Both the position numbers and the translations under genes were made by a program. A stretch of DNA of 64,000 nucleotides from Flavobacteriales bacterium (GTDB taxonomy: Bacteria > Bacteroidota > Bacteroidia > Flavobacteriales_F > PHOS-HE28): the NCBI GenBank assembly GCA_016710685.1, contig JADJVC010000014.1:186001-250000 (forward strand), read 5' to 3'. The notes beneath the pieces are model-generated. The model was not told the DNA's origin and did not search any database. It worked only from the letters and a program-made list of their open reading frames with translations. This document shows positions 1 to 7,685 of this stretch, in pieces. Within the stretch, counting starts at the first letter, position 1; each line of letters starts with the position of its first letter.

Positions 1-333
1 AACAAAGTGGATAAGAGCATGTTGGTGAACGGCCGGAACATGACCAACGTGGGGCTTTTCCGCCGTTACATGGAACGCTATGCCTTGAACTATCCTGGCG
101 TACGGCAGGACATGACCAAAATGGTGCGCCAATTACCGCCGGACGAGCAAGGGCTTCCGCTTGAACTCTATTGCTTCGCCGCTGATATCCGTTGGGAAGC
201 CTACGAGAACTTGATGTCTGATATTTTTGACCATTTGTTGGCTTCTACAGGAACTTTCGGACTTGAAGTATTCGAGAATCCCGCAAGCGATGATGTGCGT
301 TTTCTTGGAGGGAAGTTGAGGGGTGAGTCTTGA
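1..333 (+). CDS. MscS-superfamily mechanosensitive channel, C-terminal part
   Basis: The window opens inside this gene; 110 residues of its C-terminus are visible, in frame from base 1. LVNGRNMTNVGLFRRY, then MVRQLPPDEQGLPLELYCF, then DIFDHLLA match, in order and spacing, what I know of the cytoplasmic end of the larger MscS-type channels such as E. coli YbdG. These sit in the inner membrane and release solutes on hypo-osmotic shock; the pore helices must lie upstream of the window. The last codons and the TGA stop (331-333) fall inside a heptamer repeat (AGTCTTG) that continues downstream, so the final residues RGES may be repeat-encoded. The family call rests on recalled sequence only. Confidence 0.8.
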   Translation, partial: NKVDKSMLVNGRNMTNVGLFRRYMERYALNYPGVRQDMTKMVRQLPPDEQGLPLELYCFAADIRWEAYENLMSDIFDHLLASTGTFGLEVFENPASDDVRFLGGKLRGES

Positions 334-344
334 GTCTTGAAGTG

Positions 345-376
345 TTCACCACAGAGGCACAGAGAACACAGAGAAA
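345..376 (+). repeat. Nonamer-phased CACAGAG intergenic repeat
   Basis: Begins TTCACCACAGAGGCACAGAG and continues with the same 9-bp phase (ACCACAGAG / GCACAGAGA / ACACAGAGA). Close copies lie at 36882-36911 (same strand) and, reverse-complemented, at 37038-37069 and 60491-60520. A GC-richer inverted copy lies 100 bp away at 476-502. Non-coding. Confidence 0.8.
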
Positions 377-384
377 TAGGGGAT

Positions 385-426
385 AGTCAAAAGTCGTGAG
401 TCTTGAGTCCTGAGTCATGAGTCAGC
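385..426. repeat. Heptamer tandem array, unit AGTCNTG, six copies
   Basis: Six consecutive 7-bp units are visible: AGTCAAA, AGTCGTG, AGTCTTG, AGTCCTG, AGTCATG, AGTCAGC. Two more AGTCTTG-like units overlap the channel gene's stop codon at 324-340. The period is exact while the fifth and sixth bases vary. Same design as the arrays at 439-544, 13411, 31537 and 50632, but with a different unit. Confidence 0.85.
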
Positions 427-438
427 GTCGGCAGCCGA

Positions 439-544
439 CCAATCACCATCTACCATTCACCGATCACAACCTGCATTTCTCCGCGCCTCTGCGCCTCTGC
501 GTCTAATCACCAATCACCAGCTACCAGTCACCAATCGCCAATCA
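439..544. repeat. Two CCAATCA-type heptamer arrays flanking an inverted nonamer repeat
   Basis: 439-466 holds CCAATCA, CCATCTA, CCATTCA, CCGATCA; 503-544 holds CTAATCA, CCAATCA, CCAGCTA, CCAGTCA, CCAATCG, CCAATCA. Between them, 476-502 (TTTCTCCGCGCCTCTGCGCC and on) is a GC-rich, inverted version of the nonamer repeat at 345-376. The second array stops 7 bp before the lolD start codon, so any lolD promoter or leader must lie in or upstream of repeat DNA. Confidence 0.8.
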
Positions 545-551
545 CTAAAAA

Positions 552-1199
552 ATGATCCAAGCCACCTCCATCCGCAAACGCTTCGGCGACCTTGATGTTC
601 TCAAAGGCGTTGACCTGACCGTTGCCAAAGGCGAAGTGGTGAGCATTGTGGGCGCGAGCGGTGCGGGCAAGACCACATTCCTACAGATCCTTGGCACATT
701 GGAGAAAGCCGATAGCGGAAGCCTGGTGATCGACGGCGTGGAAGTGGCCCAATTGAACGGAAAGGCGTTGGGCGCTTTCCGCAACAAGCACATCGGTTTC
801 GTGTTCCAGTTCCACCATTTATTGCCGGAATTTTCCGCCTTGGAGAACGCCATGATGCCGGGCCTGATAGCCGGGAAGCCCAAAGCCGAATGCGCCGCAA
901 GAGCTGAAGAATTGCTCACGCGCCTGAATGTGATCGCTCGCAAGGAGCACAAGCCGAGCCAGCTCAGCGGAGGCGAACAGCAGCGCGTGGCCGTAGCCCG
1001 TGCGCTCTTCAACAACCCAGGCGTGGTGCTGGCCGATGAACCTTCCGGAAACCTCGATTCTGCGCATGCGAAAGAACTGCACCAGCTCTTCTTCGACCTA
1101 CGGAAGGAATTGGGCCAGACCTTCGTTATCGTAACACACAACGAAGAATTGGCGGAGATGGCGGACAGGCGGTTGGTCATCCGGGACGGGGTGATCTGA
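552..1199 (+). CDS. lolD: Lipoprotein-releasing ABC transporter ATP-binding protein LolD
   Basis: ATPase subunit of the Lol complex, which extracts outer-membrane lipoproteins from the inner membrane. The 215 residues carry a complete nucleotide-binding domain: Walker A GASGAGKTT (34-42), Q-loop FVFQFHHLLPEF (83-94), signature LSGGEQQRVAVAR (138-150), Walker B VVLADEPSGNLD (158-169) and switch His196 in VTHNEEL. Length and the GASGAGKTT/FQFHHLLPEF combination fit the LolD/MacB-FtsE branch, with LolD the best match. The LolC/E permease is not next to it, which is common in Bacteroidota. The ATG lies 7 bp after a heptamer array. Confidence 0.9.
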   Translation: MIQATSIRKRFGDLDVLKGVDLTVAKGEVVSIVGASGAGKTTFLQILGTLEKADSGSLVIDGVEVAQLNGKALGAFRNKHIGFVFQFHHLLPEFSALENAMMPGLIAGKPKAECAARAEELLTRLNVIARKEHKPSQLSGGEQQRVAVARALFNNPGVVLADEPSGNLDSAHAKELHQLFFDLRKELGQTFVIVTHNEELAEMADRRLVIRDGVI

Positions 1200-1250
1200 T
1201 GGCCGAATGCCAAAATTTTCTACCAGGAACGGTATAATTTTACAAAACCC

Positions 1251-1634
1251 ATGAACAGTAAGATCCTAATGGTCGCCAGTGCCGCAGTAATGGCTGCGGT
1301 AGGTATTGCATTCTCGTTCGCGCCGGAGGAAACGTTGGCGTTCTTCGGCAAATCGGCTCCCGGTGCGGTGCCGGTGCTGTTGCAATTGGCAGGCGGGCTC
1401 TACCTCGGTTTTGCTTTTATGAACTGGACGGCCAAAGCTTCCGTCCTGGGCGGGATCTACGGCAGGGCTATCGTTTTGGGGAACTTCCTGCAATTCACCA
1501 TGGGGGCGTTGACCTTGCTGAAGGCGGCATCTGGAAACTCTGAAGGAATTTTTGTTTGGGTGGCAGCCGGTGGTTACGCGCTGTTTGCCGTGCTATTTGG
1601 CGTTTTGCTCTTTTCCAGTCCGAGGGGGCAGTAG
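1251..1634 (+). CDS. Small four-helix membrane protein of unknown function
   Basis: 127 residues, almost entirely hydrophobic, with about four membrane-spanning stretches (roughly 4-24, 38-60, 70-92, 100-123) and few charges apart from a loop of Glu/Lys/Arg. No catalytic motif seen. The N-terminal helix could be mistaken for a signal peptide, but it is followed by further helices without a cleavage motif. It is 51 bp downstream of lolD and probably an independent unit. I do not recognise a named family; small integral membrane protein is as far as the sequence goes. Confidence 0.7.
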   Translation: MNSKILMVASAAVMAAVGIAFSFAPEETLAFFGKSAPGAVPVLLQLAGGLYLGFAFMNWTAKASVLGGIYGRAIVLGNFLQFTMGALTLLKAASGNSEGIFVWVAAGGYALFAVLFGVLLFSSPRGQ

Positions 1635-1781
1635 GCAGTTGACAGCGGCAGTTTACAGTTGCAGGAGGCAACCCGCGTCGCCCCGATAGTCATAGGGAGT
1701 ACCCGATACCCTGTACTCGATACCCTGTACCAGAAACACCAAACCCCTTTCGCTACCTTTCCCATCCAAAACTTCAAGCCC

Positions 1782-2531
1782 ATGCGTACCCGATCCATAC
1801 TTGCCGCTCTCGTTCTCACCGCCGCACCGCTCTTTGCCCAAACCGGCATGGAGCAGATGATGCAGCATTTCGGTGGTAACTCCGACGTGAAAGTGGAGGA
1901 TGACAACGGCCCTTTCGTGCCCAACTCCTTCGTGGGCCGTTTCACCATGGAAATGCAGTCCTGGGAAAATGGAAAACCCGGATCGGACAAGCCGATGGTG
2001 GTGAATATGTCGAACAGTGCGGACAAATCATTGATGGCATTTTCCACAGACGAAGGAATGAACATGAAGATGCTCACCGACCTCAAAGGCAAATGGACCT
2101 ATTTGCTGATCGACAATCCCGAAGGCGGAAAAATGGCCATGAAGTCGCACAAAAAGAAAGTGACCTACACCGGCAAAGAGGCAGAGGCAAAGGATGACTG
2201 GAAGGTTACGCTGACGCAGGAGACAAAGACCATTGACGGCCATGTTTGTACAAAGGTCATTGGCACCGGCGAAGAAGGAACTTGGAACGCATGGGTGGAC
2301 AAGCATCTTAAGATCGATTTCGGGAATGTGATGGGAACCATGGGGACCAGGGAAGATGAACCGATATGGAAAGAGGTAAATGGATTCCCGTTGGAAATGG
2401 AAATGAAGGACGAAAAGGGCCAAACCACGATGCAGATGCACATGAAGGACATCCGCAATGGGCCAGTGGATGATGCCGTGTTCTCGCTGGAAGGATATCA
2501 GGTCATGGAAATGCCTTCCATGGGGAAGTAA
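1782..2531 (+). CDS. Secreted DUF4412-type protein
   Basis: Start chosen at ATG 1782 because it gives a clean Sec signal peptide (MRTRSILAALVLTAAPLFAQ, cleavage after about residue 20); the frame is open further upstream but that part is not protein-like. The 249-residue product is Met- and Lys-rich with a repeated pattern of lipid-facing strands (GRFTMEMQSW, MVVNMSNSADKSLMAF, MNMKMLTDLKGKWTYLLID). This resembles the periplasmic DUF4412 proteins of Bacteroidota, whose fold recalls LolA/outer-membrane lipoprotein-carrier-like half barrels. Function unknown. Confidence 0.75.
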   Translation: MRTRSILAALVLTAAPLFAQTGMEQMMQHFGGNSDVKVEDDNGPFVPNSFVGRFTMEMQSWENGKPGSDKPMVVNMSNSADKSLMAFSTDEGMNMKMLTDLKGKWTYLLIDNPEGGKMAMKSHKKKVTYTGKEAEAKDDWKVTLTQETKTIDGHVCTKVIGTGEEGTWNAWVDKHLKIDFGNVMGTMGTREDEPIWKEVNGFPLEMEMKDEKGQTTMQMHMKDIRNGPVDDAVFSLEGYQVMEMPSMGK

Positions 2532-2536
2532 TATCC

Positions 2537-2980
2537 ATGCGCTTTGAAGTTCCCAATTGGTTGATCGTTGCTGGTGGGCTCGGCCAGATCTTCACCGCAT
2601 TGGTTTACCCGTAGATCCGGCAGGTGGTGTTCGACTGGTACAACGATGTGAAGAAGTTGAAGCCGCTTAACCAAGAGATCGTAAAGACCTACGGGCGCTA
2701 CATCGTAGGCTTGAACTTCGCATTCGGCCTCATTGCCGTGCTGATCCCTGGCGAGTTGAAGAACGGCAGTGCCTTGGCGGTCGCACTCACGGGCCTCATT
2801 GCCGCTTATTGGGTAGGGAAGGTGGCTACGCAGTTCACCTACTATCCCATGTACAGCATTCCAAACAAGCCCATTCTGAAGATCGGCGAAGTGGGCATGA
2901 ATACGCTCTTCATTTCCTTCGCCTTGATCTACGTGGTCCTGGTGGTCTGGAACATCCGGTTGTTCGTCGCTGCCATGTAA
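2537..2980 (+). pseudogene. Small membrane protein gene with in-frame amber codon
   Basis: ATG 2537 opens a frame that runs to 2980, interrupted by one TAG at 2612-2614 (codon 26). Both sides look genuinely coding in the same frame: MRFEVPNWLIVAGGLG upstream (a membrane helix), and downstream 122 codons with helices around IVGLNFAFGLIAVLIPG, ALAVALTGLIAAYWVG and TLFISFALIYVVLVVW. A GTG at 2624 could restart translation, giving 118 residues without the first helix. A C-to-T change of a Gln codon or a base-call error would explain it. No family recognised. Confidence 0.7.
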
Positions 2981-3033
2981 TCCGGGTCGGTATCACCAAA
3001 AACCCGACCTTTGCCCGCTTTTTTAGCAGGAAA

Positions 3034-3480
3034 ATGAAGAAGATCACGGACAGCCGCAAAATGATCGGGGCCACAAGTGCCACCGGTTTGAAGGAACTCA
3101 GCACGCTGTACAAGGGCTTGATGAAGAGCCACCACCCGGACCGTTTCCCCAACGATGAGGCGAAGCGCCATGAGGCTGAGGAGTTCAGCAAGCACCTCAT
3201 TGATGCCTACAAGTTCCTCGAAAGCATCCACCCGGAGACCCACGCTGTGAACGCCGAGGCCTTTGAGGCGACGGTGGCCAGCAACATCCGCGATTGGCAC
3301 TACAAGTCCCTTACGCTGCACGTCACATTCGGCAATGGCAGCACCTACGAGTTCTATGGCGTGCAACCCAAGTTGTACAACAAGTTCGTGGCCACGGACG
3401 GCAACACGCGTTTCGCCAAGCGCCACATCTTTGGGGAATGCACCCACCGCAAGGTGACCAGTGCCACCGCGAAGGAGTGA
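3034..3480 (+). CDS. J-domain-like plus KTSC domain protein
   Basis: 148 residues with two parts. Residues 17-66 look like a short DnaJ-type J domain (LKELSTLYKGLMKSHHPDRF, with the diagnostic His-Pro-Asp at 34-36, then an amphipathic helix ending FLESI). Residues 90-137 (KSLTLHVTFGNGSTYEFYGV, then LYNKFVATDGNTRFAKRHI) match the KTSC pattern, a small domain found in lysyl-tRNA synthetase-associated and phage proteins. J domains stimulate DnaK-type chaperones; the KTSC role is uncertain. Start at ATG 3034 excludes an upstream non-protein-like extension. The next gene begins 9 bp after this stop, so the two are likely cotranscribed. Confidence 0.75.
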   Translation: MKKITDSRKMIGATSATGLKELSTLYKGLMKSHHPDRFPNDEAKRHEAEEFSKHLIDAYKFLESIHPETHAVNAEAFEATVASNIRDWHYKSLTLHVTFGNGSTYEFYGVQPKLYNKFVATDGNTRFAKRHIFGECTHRKVTSATAKE

Positions 3481-3489
3481 GTTTCCCTT

Positions 3490-4848
3490 GTGGAAACGAA
3501 GAACAGCGCTACCGCCATCGGCTTTACTTTTGGCAGGAATGGCCGGGATCTTGATCGCCACCGCGTGGTGCGCTTTTTCATTTTCGTGATCAGGCGTTGG
3601 CGGTTCTTCAACGTCCGTGCCCTCGATAAACGCTTACTCCCCGGCATTTTCGTGCTGAAGGTGCTGGTCGGTACGTTTTTCTGGTGGATCTACACCTATC
3701 ACTATACGGACCGCTCCACCGCGGACATCTTCAAGTATTTCGATGACGGTAACGTGCTTTTCAGCGCCTTGCCCCAACACCCCGGCGATTACTTCCGGAT
3801 GGTGTTGGGCATCGGCAACGACACGCCCTATTTCGATTCGCACTATTACGTGCACATGAATCATTGGACCCGTCAATGGGATACCGGCTATTACAACGAC
3901 GCGCACACCATGATCCGTTACAGCGCGTTGGTGCGACTGTTCTCGTTCGGTCATTACCACGTCCACACCGTTTTTGCGTGTTTCTTCGCGCTGGTAGGCC
4001 TCATGGCGATGTACCGCGCTTTTGCCAGTGTGCTTCCGGGGGGCGGCGTGTGGCTTGCCGCCGGTGTATTCCTGTGGCCCAGCATCTTGTTTTGGGGCAG
4101 TGCGCCGATCAAGGAAGCCCTGCTTTTCTTTGGCTTGGGCCTCTTCGTGCTAGGTGCATCTGGTTTTGCCCGTGGAAGAACAGGCCCCAAGGAATTTGCA
4201 CTGCTAGGGGCCGGCCTTTTTATCCAGTTGATCCTGAAATCCTATGTGCTGGCCTGCCTGCTCCCTGCGCTGGCGGCCTACGCATGGAGCCGCGGCGGCA
4301 CCCCGCGAAGCACCTTGCTGAAATTCACCGTTGCGTATGGCGCAGCTACCGCATTGTTGCTTGCCTTGCCGCTGGTGCACCCCGGCTGGGATGTCCTCGG
4401 CTTGATCGCCCAGAAGCGCCGCGACATGCTCGGTGTTGTCTCGCTTACCGATCCCGGATCATACATCCCGTTCCCACCGCTCGCGAACGGACTGATCGGC
4501 TTTCTGCTGGACATTCCGCATGCGCTGTTCCTTACATTTCTTTCCCCCTTCCAAACCTGGCACATCGGTGCCATGGGTTTGATCGGCGCGGCGGAAAACT
4601 TGGTGATGCTCGCCCTTGTGCCTGTGGCAATTTTATGGGCCAAGCCTTGGCGGCAGATCAACATTCCGCTCGTATTGCTATGCACAGGTTTCTGCTTGGC
4701 TTTGGGCCTGCTCGTGGGCTGGACTACTCCGGTGGTGGGCGCGTTATTGCGCTACCGTGTACCCTTGCTGCCGTTCTGGTCATTGGCGGTTTTAGCCGTT
4801 ATCGACATTGAAAAACTACCCCGATGGAACTTGAGACGAATACGTTGA
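3490..4848 (+). CDS. Polytopic membrane protein, glycosyltransferase-C-like topology
   Basis: 452 residues starting at GTG 3490 and overlapping the next gene by 25 bp. After a basic N-terminus (RHRVVRFFIFVIRRWRFFNV) come about ten hydrophobic helices with long polar loops, the first containing YHYTDRSTADIFKYFDDGN and DSHYYVHMNHWTRQWDTGYY. The first loop after TM1, rich in Asp/His/Tyr/Trp, resembles the arrangement in dolichol- or polyprenol-sugar-dependent (GT-C) glycosyltransferases, but no diagnostic motif settles it. The start is uncertain because no ATG is available near the membrane segments. Confidence 0.6.
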   Translation: METKNSATAIGFTFGRNGRDLDRHRVVRFFIFVIRRWRFFNVRALDKRLLPGIFVLKVLVGTFFWWIYTYHYTDRSTADIFKYFDDGNVLFSALPQHPGDYFRMVLGIGNDTPYFDSHYYVHMNHWTRQWDTGYYNDAHTMIRYSALVRLFSFGHYHVHTVFACFFALVGLMAMYRAFASVLPGGGVWLAAGVFLWPSILFWGSAPIKEALLFFGLGLFVLGASGFARGRTGPKEFALLGAGLFIQLILKSYVLACLLPALAAYAWSRGGTPRSTLLKFTVAYGAATALLLALPLVHPGWDVLGLIAQKRRDMLGVVSLTDPGSYIPFPPLANGLIGFLLDIPHALFLTFLSPFQTWHIGAMGLIGAAENLVMLALVPVAILWAKPWRQINIPLVLLCTGFCLALGLLVGWTTPVVGALLRYRVPLLPFWSLAVLAVIDIEKLPRWNLRRIR

Positions 4849-6482
4849 GGTCACTGAAATTCTTGTTGATCCCCGCACTGCTCTTCAGCGCTTGCGCCTA
4901 CAAGAACAAAGAGGCCGACCTCGTAGTCCGCAATGCGCGCATTATCAGCATGGACGCGGGCGGGCAAGAATATCAGGCTATGGCGATCAAGGACGGCCGA
5001 ATTCTGGAACTGGGTGCCGAACAACAAATCTTGAACCGTTACAGCGCCAAGGAAACCTTCGATGCGCAAACGCAAACGATCTATCCGGGCTTTATCGATG
5101 GGCACTGCCATTTCCTGGGCTACGGGTTGAACGAACAAAAGGTGAATCTGGCTGGCGCTAAGAGCTGGCGCGAAGTGCTGGCGCGCGTTCGTGCATACGC
5201 CGACGCGCATCCGGGAACGGGCTGGATACTCGGCCGCGGTTGGGACCAGAACCTGTGGGAAGGGAAAATGAATCCGATTAACGACAGCCTGAACGCACTG
5301 TTCCCGGACCGACCCGTGCTATTGCAGCGGATCGATGGCCATGCCGCAGTGGTCAACCAAGTGGCGCTTACAAGTGCGGGGTTGGACGCAAAGAGTTCCA
5401 TCGCCGGCGGATTGCTCGAAGTGAAGAACGGAAAGCCGACGGGCCTACTTTCCGACAACGCCGTGAACGTCTTCCAAAAGATCTTCGATGATGCTGACGA
5501 AGCCACCAAGCGCAAAGCCCTGCTGAATGCACAGCGCGACTGCTTCGCCGCAGGCCTCACCATGGTGTGCGATGCCGGGCTGGATGCGGGCACCATTGAC
5601 CTGATGCGCAAGATGCAGGAAGAGGGCGTGCTGAAGATCCGCATCTACGCCATGCTTGCCGACGATAGCTTGAATTTCAGCCGGTATGAAAGCGGGCCGT
5701 ACATCAGTGACCGGTTGGTCGTCCGCGCCGTGAAGTGCTACGCGGACGGGGCGCTCGGCTCGCGCGGAGCCTTGTTGCTTCAGCCATACAGCGATGATGC
5801 AGCCGCCGGAAACGGGCTGCAACTATCAACCCGCGAGCATTTCCTGCGGGTGGCCCAATGGTGCAAAGCGCACGGTTTTCAAATGGCCACGCACTGCATC
5901 GGCGACAGCGCGAACCGCCTGCTGTTGGGCGTGTACGGCGAAGAGTTGGGCGGCACCAACGATCTGCGCTGGCGCATCGAACACGCGCAGTGCATGGACC
6001 TGCACGACTTCGACATCTTCAGCAAGTACAACATTATTCCCAGCGTACAGCCCACGCATGCCACCAGCGACATGTTGTGGGCCATCGACCGCTTGGGTCC
6101 GGAACGGTTGGCCAATGCCTACGCCAACAAGCGCTTGATGCAACAGAACGGCATGGTGGCGCTCGGTACCGATTTCCCTGTGGAAGCCATTGATCCGCTC
6201 AAGACATTTTACGCTGCCGTTATCCGCAAAAACGCGGACGGCGTGCCCAAAGGCGGTTTCCAAATGAAGGATGCGTTAAGCCGCGAAGAAGCAATGCGCG
6301 GCATGACCATCTGGAACGCGTTGGCAAGCTTCACCGAAAAGGACCTCGGCAGTTTGGAGGTCGGCAAATTCGCGGATTTCACCGTAGTGGACCGGGACCT
6401 GCTTACGGTTAGCGAAGAGGAACTGCTGAAGGCGAAGGTGACGGCAACCTTCGTGAATGGCGAACAGGTGGGGGAGCAGTAG
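4824..6482 (+). CDS. Amidohydrolase family 3 lipoprotein (YtcJ-like metal-dependent hydrolase)
   Basis: Predicted lipoprotein: lipobox LFSAC with Cys24. It is followed by a full amidohydrolase: beta-sandwich strand ADLVVRNARIISMD, metal ligands GFIDGHCHFLGYG (His94, His96), later ATHCIGDSAN and WRIEHAQ with further His ligands, and MVALGTDFPVEAIDP with the catalytic/metal Asp. The 552-residue length is normal for the YtcJ/Amidohydro_3 branch, which hydrolyses N-substituted formamides, amino-acid amides or similar; substrate unknown. The lipobox suggests membrane anchoring facing the periplasm. It overlaps the preceding membrane protein gene by 25 bp, suggesting translational coupling. An internal TTG near 4845 would also keep the lipobox. 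Confidence 0.88.
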   Translation: MELETNTLRSLKFLLIPALLFSACAYKNKEADLVVRNARIISMDAGGQEYQAMAIKDGRILELGAEQQILNRYSAKETFDAQTQTIYPGFIDGHCHFLGYGLNEQKVNLAGAKSWREVLARVRAYADAHPGTGWILGRGWDQNLWEGKMNPINDSLNALFPDRPVLLQRIDGHAAVVNQVALTSAGLDAKSSIAGGLLEVKNGKPTGLLSDNAVNVFQKIFDDADEATKRKALLNAQRDCFAAGLTMVCDAGLDAGTIDLMRKMQEEGVLKIRIYAMLADDSLNFSRYESGPYISDRLVVRAVKCYADGALGSRGALLLQPYSDDAAAGNGLQLSTREHFLRVAQWCKAHGFQMATHCIGDSANRLLLGVYGEELGGTNDLRWRIEHAQCMDLHDFDIFSKYNIIPSVQPTHATSDMLWAIDRLGPERLANAYANKRLMQQNGMVALGTDFPVEAIDPLKTFYAAVIRKNADGVPKGGFQMKDALSREEAMRGMTIWNALASFTEKDLGSLEVGKFADFTVVDRDLLTVSEEELLKAKVTATFVNGEQVGEQ

Positions 6483-6497
6483 GGCGCTGCTTTCAGT

Positions 6498-7064
6498 TCA
6501 TTGTTGGGGTGAGACGACTTTCAAAGCACGCTCCAATTGCAGGAAATGCCGTTGCTGGTGCGCGATCATAAAGCGAAAGGCATCGCCAGGTTTAAAACGG
6601 AACAGTGGCCCCAGCGTGCTGGTAACTTTGGTTCCATCCAAACCTTTCGTGCGCGCTGCGTTGAGCAAGGCCAACTGGGTCTCAAGCATGGCTTCGAAAC
6701 CGGTAAGACTATTGATCCCTTTTGTAGCTGCCGCTTTCGGCTTAAAAAACCAGATGGTTCGCATCGGGTTGGCAACGCTTCCATCCGGAAGCGGTAGCAT
6801 GGACTGCGTGAATTTCTCCCCCCATCGGCCCGGCACGAACTGTTCCGTCAACTTCAACTTTCCATTTCCGGCATAGATCTTTTCCAACCGCCGCACATAG
6901 TGTCCACTGCTCAGGTTCAAGTGCTCCAAGATCTCCAGGATGCTCCAAGAATCCGGTCGCATGCTTTGCGGACTTCCTTCAAGCGACCGTACACGGTTGA
7001 GTTGGTTTCGTATATGCGCCGCAAGCTCTTCGATCAACGGTTGGACGGCAAGTGACTTTCCCAT
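6498..7064 (-). CDS. DinB-like four-helix-bundle protein
   Basis: 188 residues from ATG 7064 (a TTG 24 bp upstream would add eight residues). The pattern SWSILEILEHLNLSSGHYVR near the N-terminus and FRFMIAHQQRHFLQLERAL near the C-terminus, each supplying histidines at the expected spacing, fits the DinB/DUF664 superfamily, whose members include metal-dependent thiol transferases and many proteins of unknown role. Converges on the amidohydrolase gene with a 15-bp gap. No signal peptide, so cytoplasmic. Confidence 0.8.
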   Translation of the reverse strand: MGKSLAVQPLIEELAAHIRNQLNRVRSLEGSPQSMRPDSWSILEILEHLNLSSGHYVRRLEKIYAGNGKLKLTEQFVPGRWGEKFTQSMLPLPDGSVANPMRTIWFFKPKAAATKGINSLTGFEAMLETQLALLNAARTKGLDGTKVTSTLGPLFRFKPGDAFRFMIAHQQRHFLQLERALKVVSPQQ

Positions 7065-7119
7065 GCCGCAAAGCAAATACGCGGGCAAGTCTTAGCCGCT
7101 TGACCTGCATCAAGAAAGT

Positions 7120-7683
7120 TCACTTCTTAGCCCGCAGTCGGCTCAACGTCTCGGGGCTCATTCCCAGGTAACTGGCAATGTCCTTTTGTGCCACAAGCTG
7201 CATCAGCTGCGGACTTCGGGCCATTAACCTATCGTAGCGTTGTTGCGCTGAAAGCGTGAGTTGCTCGATCTCGCGCGTAGCACGCCCCACCACCAGTTCT
7301 TCCAAGATCAGCCTGCCAAAGCGCTCCATGGCCGGTATCCGTTCATACAAGCGTTGCAGGTCATCGTGGCGCACGGATACAAGTACGCTGGGGCTCACAG
7401 CTTGAAGCACGAACCGGCTGGGTCGCTGTTGCACGAACGAATCGAAAATGCCGCTCCAGCTTTCGCCATAGGAGAAGCCAATGCAAGCCTCGTTCCCGTC
7501 ATGCTCGAAGAACAGCCGTTGTGTGCCTTCCTTCACTATGCTGAACCAATGCTCAACGTCTCCGGCAGCAGTGATCACCTCGCCTTTGGCGAACGGCCGC
7601 TCACGCCAAACGGACAATACCTGTTGCCATTGGGGTTCCGTGAACTGCACATAGCGGGAGATCGTATTCCTCACCAGCTCCAT
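7120..7683 (-). CDS. Crp/Fnr-family transcriptional regulator
   Basis: 187 residues. Residues about 15-115 form the cyclic-nucleotide-binding-like jelly roll (FAKGEVITAAGDVEHWFSIV, KEGTQRLFFEHDGNEACIGF). The C-terminus carries a helix-turn-helix (VAQKDIASYLGMSPETLSRL, 164-183). The Arg-Thr cAMP-binding signature and Fnr cysteines are absent, so the ligand is unknown. Start set at ATG 7683, 2 bp after the stop of the upstream patatin gene; the longer GTG start at 7719 would overlap it. The close spacing suggests the two are cotranscribed. Confidence 0.88.
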   Translation of the reverse strand: MELVRNTISRYVQFTEPQWQQVLSVWRERPFAKGEVITAAGDVEHWFSIVKEGTQRLFFEHDGNEACIGFSYGESWSGIFDSFVQQRPSRFVLQAVSPSVLVSVRHDDLQRLYERIPAMERFGRLILEELVVGRATREIEQLTLSAQQRYDRLMARSPQLMQLVAQKDIASYLGMSPETLSRLRAKK

Positions 7684-7685
7684 CT

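Noticed and set aside
3864..4811. 315-codon alternative frame inside the large membrane protein
   Set aside because: Arg/Cys-rich with no hydrophobic or motif structure; the chosen frame has regular membrane helices.
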